Assembly (NCBI RefSeq): GCF_026262505.1
Contig: NC_067208.1
Location: forward strand, 8,627,962 to 8,691,961
DNA from: Trichomonas vaginalis G3
Lineage: Eukaryota > Parabasalia > Trichomonadida > Trichomonadidae
Direction: 5' to 3'
DNA length: 64,000 bases
Part shown: piece by piece, positions 51,571-62,519 of the stretch
Numbering within the stretch: position 1 is the first letter of the stretch
How the letters are laid out: each line of letters starts with the position of its first letter
Made by a program: the position numbers and the translations under genes
Notes under the pieces: model-generated
Seen by the model: the letters and a program-made list of their open reading frames with translations, nothing else
Told to the model about the DNA's origin: nothing
Databases searched by the model: none

Positions 51571-52161
51571 ATGATGTCAGATATTCCGCGATTAATTAAA
51601 CATTGTTTAAATCCTGAATGGGTTAAACTTCAATTTAAAAATGAAGATTGTGAATTATTAAATGAATATGAAAGCCAAAATAAGCTAATGAGGTATAAAT
51701 ATAATGATAAAGAATATTTAATTTCATGGAATCAATGGAGTCATAATCAAAGACCTCATAAACGAGAAGAAGAAATTGAAAATAATGAAATGGAAATCAT
51801 TGATGACATTAAAGAGGATGGAATTCCTAAATTTTGTAGAAAAACCTTTAGAACTAAGTTAGGAGCATATAAACGTAGAGTATTAAATCCTGAATATCTT
51901 AAACATCAATTTAAAAAGGAAGACTGTGAATTATTAAACGCTAATGAATATGAAAATGCTAAATCAAAACTGAGATATAAATATATTGGAAGTGATGAAA
52001 GGTGTAAAGATAAAGATAAAGTTTATTCAGTTTCATATAATAACTGGCACACGTTAGGGATAAAAAAACATTTAGGAGATTATGGTAAAAGTTCTGAATT
52101 CTTCAAATCTAGTATGTACGAGAGAGTAAAAGAAATTAGAAATAATTATTTTCATGAATAA
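51571..52161 (+). CDS. Maverick 2 protein with two repeats of a DNA-binding-type motif
   Basis: A 196-aa open frame containing the same module twice: LNPEWVKLQFKNEDCELLNE...LMRYKYNDKEYLISWNQW and LNPEYLKHQFKKEDCELLNA...LRYKYIGSD...YSVSYNNW. The C-x-L-L-x-x-E-Y...L-x-Y-K-Y...S-x-x-x-W pattern resembles treble-clef-like modules that accompany homing endonucleases and phage DNA-binding proteins, but without the usual extra Cys pairs. A DNA-binding accessory role is inferred. Confidence 0.5.
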   Translation: MMSDIPRLIKHCLNPEWVKLQFKNEDCELLNEYESQNKLMRYKYNDKEYLISWNQWSHNQRPHKREEEIENNEMEIIDDIKEDGIPKFCRKTFRTKLGAYKRRVLNPEYLKHQFKKEDCELLNANEYENAKSKLRYKYIGSDERCKDKDKVYSVSYNNWHTLGIKKHLGDYGKSSEFFKSSMYERVKEIRNNYFHE

Positions 52162-52209
52162 AAAATAAACTTTTAAAAAATTCATGTCTCACATTTATGA
52201 AAATTTATT

Positions 52210-53333
52210 TTGTATGAAATGAGCGTCAAAACTAACGACGTTAAAAAATTGGGATTCACAAATGAGGAAATAAAGGATATATTAGATGAGATGTGTTATG
52301 AAGTTAGTAAATATTATTTAAGAAATTGTCAAAAATTTGCCGAGTTATTAAATGATTTAGATTATGATGGAAAAATGAATAAAGATGATGTTATAAATTT
52401 CTTATATCCTACATCTGAAGAAGAAAAACCTAAAGAACCTGATGTTTTCCCTGAATATTATGAAGAACGGATTAAAGATGATGATGAATACGATGAAATT
52501 GAAATTGAAAGACTGAAAAAATAAGAGATGAAATAGATGAAAAAATTAAGGAATTAAGAGAAGTTGAAAAATATAATGAAAATGAAGTAGAGGGTTTAAT
52601 GAATATCCCAGCTTCAGAATCAGAAGTACAGAAATCTCATGAAGAAAGATATAAAAATTATGTCTCAGAATCAACACAAAATTTATTAGATGGCGAAATA
52701 GATGAAACACTTTCAGAAGAAGGTACTAAATTTATTCGTAAACATAAGTTACAATTTATTGATAATGAAAAATACCCTTGTATCTTACTTTCACCACCTC
52801 TCGATTCTGAGAAATTCAAAAAAGCTCTTAAAAATGTGACATATGCAACTAATACGATTAAGAAAGAAGATCATGATATTTACACAAATTATTATTTAAA
52901 TAAATGCACAGGTGTTGATAAAGTTTTTGATTTATTAGATAAAATATCAAAAGAAACCATTGGAACCTATAAAATTTTATGTGATTGTGGTTTCATTATT
53001 GAAGATACCAATAATGTTTCATATGAAAGAACAGCACCGAAGGAAGATGAAGTGGAAAGGTCTATACCATTCGTTATTAAGAATATAAAAGATATGAAAA
53101 CGTATAAGCATTATATTTATTCATTTATTTCAGAAAAAATGGAAGCAACCCATAAAACATCTTCTCATCATTTTATAGCTATTCATACATTCCTTTTCAA
53201 AGTTGTGAAATTAAATAAGACAGGAATTAGATTTAATGTATCAGGGTACGCATTCTTGAGTAAATTAAAATGTATTCGTCACGTCGCAGATGATAAAAAT
53301 TTATGTGTTCTTAATTCATTTTATGGGCTTTAA
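52210..53333 (+). pseudogene. Maverick 2 EF-hand-like and acidic protein region
   Basis: Starts MSVKTNDVKKLGFTNEEIKD. A canonical EF-hand loop, DLDYDGKMNKDD, is preceded and followed by helices (FAELLN, VINFLY), so calcium binding is plausible. An acidic linker follows, and then a globular domain with a Cys/His-bearing part (YKILCDCGFII) ending VLNSFYGL just before the polymerase gene. It may be one or two genes and does not look fully whole. Confidence 0.5.
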
Positions 53334-53382
53334 AAAATAAACTTTATTTTTATTTATTTTTTAATTTTTTATTCTTACATAA

Positions 53383-56300
53383 ATGAACAAAAACGGAACA
53401 GCTAAAATGAATGATAATCAAATTAGAGCAGAAGGTAGAAGGTTATTTAAACGCTTCTATAACATTCCTGATGGTGTTAATCCTAAAACTCGTAGAAGTT
53501 ATTTAAATGAAGCAATAGATTCATATGAAGGGTTTGACATTTCATCAGAAAGTGAGAGATTAGCGAGAATGTTAAATGTTAATATTGATTTCTATTATTG
53601 TGATCCTCAACCAGAAGACGTGGACATAAATAAGGTAGACTTTCCATTAGTGGAATCAATAATGATAGATCCAGAATTTGAAACAATAAATATTTTATTA
53701 ACACAGAGTCCATGTGGAAAACTTCACGCTGACAGAATAACAGACGTTGAAGCACTCACCGGCTATAGAGTTTGTCCATATTGTAAAGAAGAAGTTTATT
53801 CTATCCGTGATGATCCAGAAAGGAAAAACCAAAGAAGATTTTTAAAGCATTGTGAGAAATGTAAAGAAAATAATGGAAGATTAATTCAAGACGTTCAATT
53901 GCAAAAGACACAGCAACCATATGCACCACATATTACGAAACAGAAGATATATCAGTGGTTATTAGCTCATAATTTGCAGGAATATTATCAACCGACAAGA
54001 TATTATATTACTTTTGACTTCGAAACATTAGAGACTAAAGAAGAATTACAACTTTCTGAGTGTGCAACTTTGAACGCTTACTTAAAACCATTCATGGTAT
54101 CATCAATGGTTAAATTAAATGATAAAACATATACGAGGAATTTTTGCTTAACTTCGAGTGATTCTTTTATTTCTGATTGGATTGAGTTTTTATTTTCAAC
54201 CTGTTCATTAGTTGCTAAATCAAATATTGAACAATATGAAGAATTAATGAAGTCGCAAACGGACCAAACGGCGGGGACTTTGTCTCATACATTAAATGAA
54301 AAACAGAAGGAAGCATTTAAAAAACTTCTAGATGAGGAATTCAATAAAGTGAATATCATAGGTTTTAATTCGGGAAAGTTTGATTTAAATTTAATTCTTC
54401 GTGATTTAAACACTGCAAAATGGAAAATAAAATCAATGCTGGGTTCATCTTCACAATTTAAGCAAATCATTGTAAAGAAAACAAACGTTCCATATGAATT
54501 GAGATTTATTGACATCAGAAATTATATAGCGGGTGGGACATTAGACCAATTCACTCAAGATTTCGGAAACAATAAATCACGTGTTAAATCCTTTTTCCCT
54601 TATCAATTCATCACATGGGAAAATTACGAAGAAGAATTATATAAAGAGGAACCATTCACGAAAGATTCATTTTATTCAGCATTAACTCAAGAAACTATAT
54701 CAGATGGTGATTATCAAATATATCTCAATGATGCTAAAAACTTTAAGAATAGATTAGAATATTTTATTCATTATTGCAATAAAGATGTTGAAATTATGAT
54801 TGACCCAATCGATAAAATTATTGAAGAAACATTTATTTATAAAATTGACACGCTTCATAATCTTTCTTTATCATCGAATGCATCAATGATTCGTTACGCT
54901 TTAGCATATAAAGACTTTAATCCTAATGAAAAATATCCTGAGGAAAAGATAGAATCAAGTTTTGAATTAACGAAAAAGTATTGGAAATATAAAATTGAAT
55001 CATATAAGAAACAAGATGAAAAAGCAGAAAGGGATACTAAAAATAATGTTTCAATGGATGATTTTCAATACTATCACGATTTAATCCTTTCATCTAAATG
55101 CAAAATGTGTGGTAAAGCGTTTACATATGCAAATAAACCAACATTGGATAGAATCGATAATGAAAAACCACATACCAAAGAAAATTGTCAGTTAATGTGT
55201 TGTTATTGCAATGTCGTAAAATCAAATAAAGATGAAGATGTTCAACGTTTAAGAATCAATTTAAGAAATTATGCATTAAAAAATAATTTACCAATGACTT
55301 TAGATTCAGTTGAAGCTTATCACATTCTCCGTAATGGAATTACTGGTGGTTTATCAAATGTTCAACATAGAGTAAATCTTAAAGGAATCACGCACATTAA
55401 TAAACTTTCATATAGTCCAGAAACTAAAACTGTATCAAATGAGGAACCACCAACATATGACTCATTTCGTTGGTGTTGACTTTAATTCATTATATCCTTC
55501 ATCATTTTCATCTAATCCTCATGATTTCATTCAATATACTGACCATAAAATGTATATGCCGGGAAGATTGAATGGTGTTATCATTTGTGATACAGCAACA
55601 AAGAAAGCAAAAGCTGGGAATAATTAAGAAGAAAAATACTTTATTCGTGGCTGAAGTAAAGGGTCACATTGATGAAAAATACATTAATGATTACATAAAC
55701 TTTTTACCGATAATAAGAAACTTAGATATTATCACAGATGAAAAAACAATTGGCAGTTTTATGTATAATTACATGAAATCAAACAATCTACCAGTTGACC
55801 AGAAACAGAGGAAATTAACTCAGTTAGCATCAACACACAACCAATATCAACCATTTTCTTCTTATTATCTTGGTATCTAATCGACAGATTTCATTTTATC
55901 ATTGATGATATTCAATCAATTTTAACATTTACTAAAAACACTTGTTTTAATGAATTTGCGAACAAATTTATGAACGAAAGACAAAAGGCTGAATTAGAAG
56001 GAAATAAAGGAAAAAGTTTATTTTGCAAAATTTCACTTAATGGATCATATGGTTACGATGCAATGAATACACAAAATTACGCAAAGACTAAAATAATGAA
56101 TGCACAGAAGGCACGCGTTGCATGTATGTCAAATAAGTTTAAAAACATAAGAGAAATAGGTGAAGATACATATCAAGTGATGCTTAAAGATAGATTTTAT
56201 AGATGTGATACATGTTTACAAGAGGCATTCTTCACTTTAGATAATGCTAAATACTGGTATTTGGTTTTCATTTATGATTTTATGTATAAATGCATGGATT

Positions 56301-56851
56301 TTAATCGTTTTCATTTCATTGAAGGTGATACTGATTCATCTTATTGGGCAATGCTGGCGACCCAAATCTTCCTAACACTCAAGCATTTCAGCGATTGTTA
56401 CCGATAAACAATTTTATGATAAAAACATTTTCAAATTCGCACCATTTGATTTCTTCTGTTTTGATGAGAAATTTAAACCTAAATTAAAGAATAAAGCTGA
56501 AGAAAAAGCACATGAGAAAAATTATTGGGTTTAGCAATTGAGAAACAAGGTGATAACATGGTTGCTTTATGTCCTAAGTGTTATACATCATTCAACGGTT
56601 CAATTGATGGAAGTGATTTTAAAAAGATTGCACAAAAAATGAAGGGTGTTAGTTTAAGACAAAATAAGCAATTAACACCTAAAAAATATTTGGATATAAT
56701 AAATGATAAAGTGATATTTGATGGTCAGAATATTAATTTACAACTTAAAAATGGGTCAATGACTCGCTTAACAATCGGTAAGACTGCATTAACAGGAGCA
56801 CACACTAAGGCTGTATGTTGTGAAAATGGATGTTGTATGCCATTTATTTAA
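53383..56851 (+). pseudogene. Maverick 2 protein-primed B-family DNA polymerase region (fossil)
   Basis: All family landmarks occur in order: an N-terminal Cys-rich part (YRVCPYCKEEVYS...HCEKCKEN), exonuclease motifs YITFDFETLE, IIGFNSGKFDLNLI and YCNKDVEIM, an embedded HNH-like finger (SSKCKMCGKAFTY, TLDRIDNEKPHTKEN, CCYCNVVKSNKDE), motif A FVGVDFNSLYPSSF, motif B CKISLNGSYGYD and motif C IEGDTDSSYW. About 1,150 codons in all, the size usual for Maverick polymerases. It is broken about three times, but every catalytic motif can still be read. It would replicate the element using a protein primer. Confidence 0.85.
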
Positions 56852-56879
56852 TACAATTTTAAATTTTATTTTTAATGAA

Positions 56880-57110
56880 ATGCCACAGAAGAGACAAAAT
56901 GAACCAAATCGATTTATACCAAATGGTTTTAACTTTCAGATTCCAAATAATCAACCACAACGAATTTTTTAAATCCCATCACAGCATTAACAGCAACAAC
57001 AACCGCCACCATTTGATACCGTTTTAGAAGAAGGAACCGTTAATGATGGGATTTAATATGTAAATAATGGTTTTGATACTATGATTCAAAGAGGTGGGCA
57101 CCCTTAAACA
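56880..57110 (+). pseudogene. Maverick 2 small Pro/Gln-rich protein remnant
   Basis: Begins MPQKRQNEPNRFIPNGFN and is followed by Gln/Pro-rich coding-like DNA. Too short and interrupted to name. It lies between the polymerase and the integrase. Confidence 0.35.
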
Positions 57111-57130
57111 TTGATTTTATTTTTATATAA

Positions 57131-58651
57131 ATGGATAACACAGATTTAAAAATTTTAATTGCTGATTTAGTATTTAATCAAAATTTTCTTGATTATTATG
57201 ATTTAAAAGCATATCTCCAAAAATATGATAACAATATAACGGGTGATGATATGGAATATTATTATCCATATTATAAAAATGAAATTTTGAAATATCATGA
57301 TAGAATAATTTCTAAAATTAAAGACAAAATTAAAAATAATGAATATTCAAAGGGAAAAACTAAATCACAACTTAAACAGTTGAAAGATTTCAAAAATAAA
57401 GTATTAACAGAAGAAGATATTGATGAATTATATAAATTATATAATCCTGAGCCGCAAAAGCCAAAGGAACAAAAACAAAAGGTGCAAAACGCCCAGGTCC
57501 TTCAGACCATAAATGAAGCACAAGCTTTAATTTATGATTCATTAGTTAAACCATATTCAGCCCGACTTTTAAATGAAGATCAACTTTTGGAATTCATCCT
57601 TCAACATAAACTCGAAGCGGGAAAGTATATCAAACCTTTATATACAGCATATTTAAAACAAATGAATAGAATACATCCAGAATTAATGAAGGAAGGAATG
57701 AAATCCAAAATCAAAGCAGATAAAATTAAACCACTTGCAACACCAAAACCTCCAACGACAGTACCGCCTCCTCCTTCAGTTAATCCTTCATCATTCACTT
57801 TATTATATCCATTTCAAACATTAAAGAAGCAAAAAGATTTTAAAAAGGATTTCAAGATATTAAATAAACCAATTGACCCGAAAATTCAACCGTTAAAGGA
57901 AAATTTTAGTCGCCCTTCATTTGCTCCATATCCATATTCATACGAAATCGATCATTTAGAATATTCAAAAGGAAACGTTACTTATTTATTTGCCATTAAC
58001 ATTAACACTAGATATTTATATTGCATTCCAGTGAAAGGGAAAACAGAACAGGAAACAAGAAGAGCTATTCAATACTTACTAGATCATGAGAGAGTAGATA
58101 ATATAAGGGGTGATGGTGATAAAGGATTTCAGGCAACTATGACTCATTATTTCCCACAAATTAATTTTTTCTTTTCATCCTCTCCATATACGTTTCATAA
58201 TAAAATAGTTGATGCGGTAATGAGAACTCTTAGAGATGCGTTAGGGGTTAACGGTCAGATATACTGGGATGGAAATCATGACTCCATCATACAACAGTTA
58301 GTATATTATTACAATAATACATGGCATAGAACTATAAACATGAAACCAGTGGAAATGAAAAATGATATTTCAAAAGAATGGGAATATATTAGAAAGCAAA
58401 TGGAAAGGTTGAATGATGTTAAACGTGAACAAATTAATTCGGGGCTCATGAATTTTAAACAAGGGGATAAAGTTTTGATTCATCTCGATTATGGAAAAAC
58501 TAATAAATCAATGACAAAAAGAAGACGAAGATTTGACACAATAGCTGAATTTGTTAGATATATTAACGGCAATGCATTAGTTGAAGTTGACAATAAATTA
58601 ATAGAAATTCCAATTTATTTTATTACTCCATTATATTTAAATAATATTTAA
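57131..58651 (+). CDS. Maverick 2 retroviral-type integrase, 506 aa
   Basis: A whole open frame. Residues 1-250 are helical and charged, with a Pro-rich hinge (KPPTTVPPPPS). The integrase core is at about 265-400: YEIDHLEYSKGNVTYLFAIN (first Asp), NIRGDGDKGFQATM (second Asp) and the HNKIVDAVMRTLRDAL helix with the third acidic residue. The C-terminal part MNFKQGDKVLIHLDYGK, followed by a KRRRRF basic run, looks like an SH3/chromo-type DNA- or chromatin-binding tail. It would insert the element with a short target duplication. Same architecture as the integrase region of element 1, though the two are clearly diverged. Confidence 0.85.
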   Translation: MDNTDLKILIADLVFNQNFLDYYDLKAYLQKYDNNITGDDMEYYYPYYKNEILKYHDRIISKIKDKIKNNEYSKGKTKSQLKQLKDFKNKVLTEEDIDELYKLYNPEPQKPKEQKQKVQNAQVLQTINEAQALIYDSLVKPYSARLLNEDQLLEFILQHKLEAGKYIKPLYTAYLKQMNRIHPELMKEGMKSKIKADKIKPLATPKPPTTVPPPPSVNPSSFTLLYPFQTLKKQKDFKKDFKILNKPIDPKIQPLKENFSRPSFAPYPYSYEIDHLEYSKGNVTYLFAININTRYLYCIPVKGKTEQETRRAIQYLLDHERVDNIRGDGDKGFQATMTHYFPQINFFFSSSPYTFHNKIVDAVMRTLRDALGVNGQIYWDGNHDSIIQQLVYYYNNTWHRTINMKPVEMKNDISKEWEYIRKQMERLNDVKREQINSGLMNFKQGDKVLIHLDYGKTNKSMTKRRRRFDTIAEFVRYINGNALVEVDNKLIEIPIYFITPLYLNNI

Positions 58652-58670
58652 TTTTTTTATTTCGTAAGAA

Positions 58671-58934
58671 ATGAGTGACAACGAAGCAGCCAAGAGTCCA
58701 GACGATGAATATAAAAAGAAACTAAACAGAATTAAATCAAAAATATGCTATTACAAAAAGAAGCCGCAATGCGGTGGGGTTGAAAACAATAAAGAAATAA
58801 TCGAAAAATTAGAAACTTATCGTTCAATCATTAAACTGAGTGAAGCAAAAATAAAAGAATTTAATAGAATAAATAAATTGGTTGGAAGAGATGAATTTAA
58901 TAAAGATGAATTTTTAAACTCAATCCAAATTTAA
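58671..58934 (+). CDS. Maverick 2 small helical protein, 87 aa
   Basis: MSDNEAAKSPDDEYKKKLN, a Lys-rich helical stretch and two Cys residues (SKICYYKKKPQCGG). It starts 20 bp after the integrase stop. No family recognised. Confidence 0.55.
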   Translation: MSDNEAAKSPDDEYKKKLNRIKSKICYYKKKPQCGGVENNKEIIEKLETYRSIIKLSEAKIKEFNRINKLVGRDEFNKDEFLNSIQI

Positions 58935-58949
58935 TTTTTATTCCTCTTT

Positions 58950-59215
58950 GACAACAACACAGGGGGAAGGCAGTTATGAATTATTTTTGAAGAACTGAAG
59001 GTGTCACTATGTCACCATGTCACCAGGTTATTTAACTTCTCTGAAAAAATGAGACAACATGACATTTAGACAACACAGGAGGAAGGCAGTTATGAATTAT
59101 TTTTGAAGAACTGAAGGTGTCACTATGTCACCATGTCACCAGGTTATTTAACTTCTCTGAAAAAATGAGACAACATGACATTTAGACAACACAGGAGGAA
59201 GGCAAAAATAAATTC
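58950..59215. repeat. Maverick 2 intergenic repeat, two tandem copies (period 116 bp)
   Basis: Two copies of a unit with ACAACACAGGGGGAAGGCAG, GAACTGAAGGTGTCACTATG, TCACCATGTCACCAGGTT and TGAGACAACATGACATTTAG; the second copy is followed by the start of a third. Two more diverged copies lie in the opposite orientation at about 61590-61745 and 62572-62745. Located between the ends of two convergent genes. Confidence 0.85.
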
Positions 59216-59225
59216 CAATCATACT

Positions 59226-61538
59226 TTATAAAGCTTCATTTACAGATATTTCATCATCAGTAAATGAATCCTCATTATCGTTTGGTTCAACCTGTTTATA
59301 TAATCCTTTCATTTCTTCTTTCAAAACATAACACCATGTCTGTTTACCATCTATTCTTATCTGTTTCCTATCACATTTATCCTTAATGCTCATTTGGAAA
59401 TTCTTGTCTTTCATGTCTGATGGTTTGCAGAATAGAGCATTTTTACACGTCATACCCGCACACAATTCATCATAATGTGTATTTATCCATACATCTAAAG
59501 GATTTGTTGATAATTCAATTAAATCTTGTTTGGCTTCAGTTATCGGAATGATTCGTACATTAAATGATGAAAGGTCATATTGCATAAAATACGTCAGTAA
59601 ATTATCATAAAATTCTATAGTGCATGAATTCATCAAATTCTTGAAGTAATCAAATTGACCCTTAAATTTACCATTAACTCTTAAAACTACGTATCTTCTG
59701 TCTCCAACTTCAATTTTGACAGTGTAAACGTTGTTAGTTACGAAAATGAAATTGGCAACATTCTGAGCAGTTCTTCTGGGTTGATTCTTTTCATTAATTC
59801 TAATCTCATTATCCGTTATAATTGATTTCAAAGCGTTGAAGTTTGCAAGTCTGTCTTCACCTACATTCTTGAGTTCATTAAGTACAAGAAGCATTTTATT
59901 TTCAACTACTGAATTGAAATTACCCGTTAGCTCACCTATTTCGGTAATGTTTTTACATGAATAACCAGCGAGGAGTTCAGAAATAATGTCTGTGAATCTG
60001 TTTTTACCTGTTCCCTGAAGTCCTTTCAAAATAATTGCTGTTTCATTCTTGATTCCAGGATGTTGAATCATTGATGCAATCCAGCCGAGAAGGTATTTAT
60101 ACACTTCATCGTTATTATCACATATGGCTTCTTTAATGAAATCCATAAACATCTCAATTTTTGAGTAATCTGGTTTTTCGAGAACGTTGTATTTATAACC
60201 TTGAAACGTTGAGAAAACATCTGGAGAATCAGATTTAAAGCAAACACCCTTAACGGTTAATGAAGACAATTGATTTAGTAGTACATCCCATGCTGTTATT
60301 GTTTTACCTTCTTCTTTAAATAATTTAATCATTTTGAGTGACTCTTTCATGTTTGATTGAAGAACGAATGATATTTGATTCATTTTATCGTGGATATTAT
60401 AGTCCTTTTGAATGAAATATTTATTTCCACAATCTACAAAACGGATGACACGTGATAAATCCTCAATTACTTCAGAACTGTTTTTATACTGATGATTTTC
60501 AGCCTTGCGTCTAATATCTGTTATCAAAAACGAGTCATCAAGTTTTATATCAAATGTTATTTTTGGCTTACGTAATAAAGGTAAAACATATTCATCATAA
60601 TATTCCTTTTGATATAGTTTTAGAATCTTCACTAAAACAAATGGAGAAGTCATTAAATGTGTATATCTACTACGTGCTTTTTCAAAATTACTTTTTGCAT
60701 TTTCTGTTAAATTGCAGAAGTTATAAACGTTATCGTATGCTTCATTAATCAAATGATCCGGTAACGAATTAATTGCTTGAAACAGTTTGAATAATGTTAT
60801 TTCTTTTTCTAAATTCATGTTTCCACCGTCATTATGTACTTCAAAATCACTGATGCCATCAACTATGCTCTGGGCAAGTTTATCGTCAATGTTTACATCT
60901 TTGTTTTCATTCATGATAGTCTTTATTTCTTCATTCTTCTGTTCAACTCTTACCTTAATATTCAAATCATTTAATATATCATTCACTGTTCTAGTTAATG
61001 TTGAGTCATAACTTCCGCGAATGAATGAGTATGTATTGATTGGTTCTGATGCATTCTTTCGAACTCTTGAATCAGCCATAACCACTAAAGAACGTTTTGA
61101 ATCATCCATAGAAGTCATGATATCGATATCATAATCATTGCAGGAATAACATTTAATCATTCTGTTCGAAACTGAATAGAAGAAATTAGTGTTGCAATAA
61201 ATGTGAAGACCTCCTGAAGCAGTTTTAACGATAACATCTTTATCCGAAAGTTTTGATAAAATGTCTTTTCTAACTGTTTCTTTAAGTTCATCATTGTATG
61301 ATTTATTGATATCAACATCTATAATCGTTAAATTTGATATTTTATTTACTAATAAAGCCATACCAGTTTTCCTTCCTCTTCCTCCATCATGTTTGAGGTA
61401 GTTATGTAAATCAATCTTGTTTTCACCAATTCTTTCGTTGAGGGTTTTAGTTTCTGCCACAACTAATTCTTCAGCTAATGAATCAATAACTTGTTCATCA
61501 GAAACGATAAAGTTGCTGTTGTTGTTTGTTGCTGTCAT
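59226..61538 (-). CDS. Maverick 2 primase-helicase (AEP primase plus SF3 helicase), 770 aa
   Basis: A whole open frame. The N-terminal archaeo-eukaryotic-type primase domain (about 40-200) has LTIIDVDINKSYND (metal-binding Asp pair), KTASGGLHIYC and NDYDIDIMTSMD. The C-terminal D5/SF3 helicase part has IILKGLQGTGKNRFTDII (Walker A), NKMLLVLNELKNVG (Walker B) and ANFIFVTNNVYT (motif C). The tail is acidic. The domain order is that of the poxvirus D5 / virophage / Polinton primase-helicases. It would prime and unwind element DNA. Related in its helicase half to the 18969-20203 region of element 1. The repeats at 58950-59215 and 61570-61790 flank it in inverted orientation. Confidence 0.9.
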   Translation of the reverse strand: MTATNNNSNFIVSDEQVIDSLAEELVVAETKTLNERIGENKIDLHNYLKHDGGRGRKTGMALLVNKISNLTIIDVDINKSYNDELKETVRKDILSKLSDKDVIVKTASGGLHIYCNTNFFYSVSNRMIKCYSCNDYDIDIMTSMDDSKRSLVVMADSRVRKNASEPINTYSFIRGSYDSTLTRTVNDILNDLNIKVRVEQKNEEIKTIMNENKDVNIDDKLAQSIVDGISDFEVHNDGGNMNLEKEITLFKLFQAINSLPDHLINEAYDNVYNFCNLTENAKSNFEKARSRYTHLMTSPFVLVKILKLYQKEYYDEYVLPLLRKPKITFDIKLDDSFLITDIRRKAENHQYKNSSEVIEDLSRVIRFVDCGNKYFIQKDYNIHDKMNQISFVLQSNMKESLKMIKLFKEEGKTITAWDVLLNQLSSLTVKGVCFKSDSPDVFSTFQGYKYNVLEKPDYSKIEMFMDFIKEAICDNNDEVYKYLLGWIASMIQHPGIKNETAIILKGLQGTGKNRFTDIISELLAGYSCKNITEIGELTGNFNSVVENKMLLVLNELKNVGEDRLANFNALKSIITDNEIRINEKNQPRRTAQNVANFIFVTNNVYTVKIEVGDRRYVVLRVNGKFKGQFDYFKNLMNSCTIEFYDNLLTYFMQYDLSSFNVRIIPITEAKQDLIELSTNPLDVWINTHYDELCAGMTCKNALFCKPSDMKDKNFQMSIKDKCDRKQIRIDGKQTWCYVLKEEMKGLYKQVEPNDNEDSFTDDEISVNEAL

Positions 61539-61544
61539 TTATAT

Positions 61545-61790
61545 AGGAATAAAAAAATAAAAATAATTTTAAAACTAACTTTATTTTTGGGCTGCATCAT
61601 ATTTCCTGTGTTGTTGTCTAAATGTCATGTTGTCTCATTTTTTCAGAGAAGTTAAATAACCTGGTGACATGGTGACATAGTGACACCTTCAGTTCTTCAA
61701 AAATAATTAATTATTGAATAACCTGAAAACATGAGACTTTGTCTCCGGACTCTTTGAGTCACTTAACGATAAAATATATTTTTGGGTCAT
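61545..61790 (-). repeat. Maverick 2 intergenic repeat upstream of the primase-helicase
   Basis: The leader AATAAAAAAATAAAAATAAT just before the ATG, then GTGTTGTTGTCTAAATGTCA, CCTGGTGACATGGTGACATA, a stretch ending GAGACTTTGTCTCCGGACTC, and TAAAATATATTTTTGGGT at the far end. A near copy is found upstream of the KilA-N gene at 62520-62760 in the same orientation. It carries GTGACA direct repeats that could bind a regulator. Confidence 0.8.
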
Positions 61791-61840
61791 GGGCTATGCC
61801 CCTCCACGTTGCGTCTTTATGACAAAAATAAATGGTTCAT

Positions 61841-62467
61841 TTACTCACAATATTTTTGTACAAAACGACCCCAAGCTTTTAACTTCTTTTCTGCAGCTTC
61901 TAATGCTATCTTAGCGAGTTCATATTCTCTAAATTCTCTCTTTAAATTTTCTTGTTCCCATTGGTCTAGTTCGAATGGAGAATCTCTATAACCATAACAT
62001 AACTCACGTTCATGTTCTAATTGTTTTTCGCGCATTTTTCTAACTTCTTGTTCGAACAAAGGTTTAGCATTCTCTACTGTATCTTCAAGTTCTTCTTCAT
62101 CTAATTTCTCATGAACTTTCTTGTCTATGGAGTCCATAATTTTTCCAACTGCTATGCAATATTTTGGAGAAGCCCACATTGCTATATAGTTTATAAGTCT
62201 TGGGTCTACATACGTTCCTCTAACTTGTTTGATTTCATCAGGAATTCCTGCATGAATTTTGTATAAAAAGCAACCGCCGGAATTCGGACTGTTGCTATAT
62301 TCTTCACAAAATGCCTTATAATACTCTTCCCAGGACTTATTTTCCAACAACTTTCTAAAGTCTTTCCTAAACTGCTGACACATCTTTGTTGCATTAATGT
62401 AACCATCCTTGTCTCTACGTAAGACTTCAATACCGTTATAAGTGCCTTTTGTGAATGTATTCGCCAT
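61841..62467 (-). CDS. Maverick 2 KilA-N domain protein, 208 aa
   Basis: Open frame with a KilA-N DNA-binding domain at about residues 5-115: YNGIEVLRRDKDGYINATKM (the N-x-I-R-R-x-x-DGYINATK core), WEEYYKAFCEE, and GTYVDPRLINYIAMWASPKY (the Y-V-x-P-x-L...W-x-S-P-x-Y end). The C-terminal half is a charged coiled coil (FEQEVRKMREKQLEHERELC). KilA-N proteins are DNA-binding regulators of large DNA viruses and phages, and are very numerous in trichomonad genomes through Mavericks. It is flanked on both sides by direct copies of the intergenic repeat. Confidence 0.9.
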   Translation of the reverse strand: MANTFTKGTYNGIEVLRRDKDGYINATKMCQQFRKDFRKLLENKSWEEYYKAFCEEYSNSPNSGGCFLYKIHAGIPDEIKQVRGTYVDPRLINYIAMWASPKYCIAVGKIMDSIDKKVHEKLDEEELEDTVENAKPLFEQEVRKMREKQLEHERELCYGYRDSPFELDQWEQENLKREFREYELAKIALEAAEKKLKAWGRFVQKYCE

Positions 62468-62519
62468 TAGATTTGTTCGTGAATGTTTTTGCTTCGACTG
62501 ACATTTCTGTTCTTACATA

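Noticed and set aside
57092-57107. GGGCACCCTTAA resembling a tip of the TTAA elements
   Set aside because: There is no partner end or second TTAA-flanked repeat nearby; one short match is not enough.
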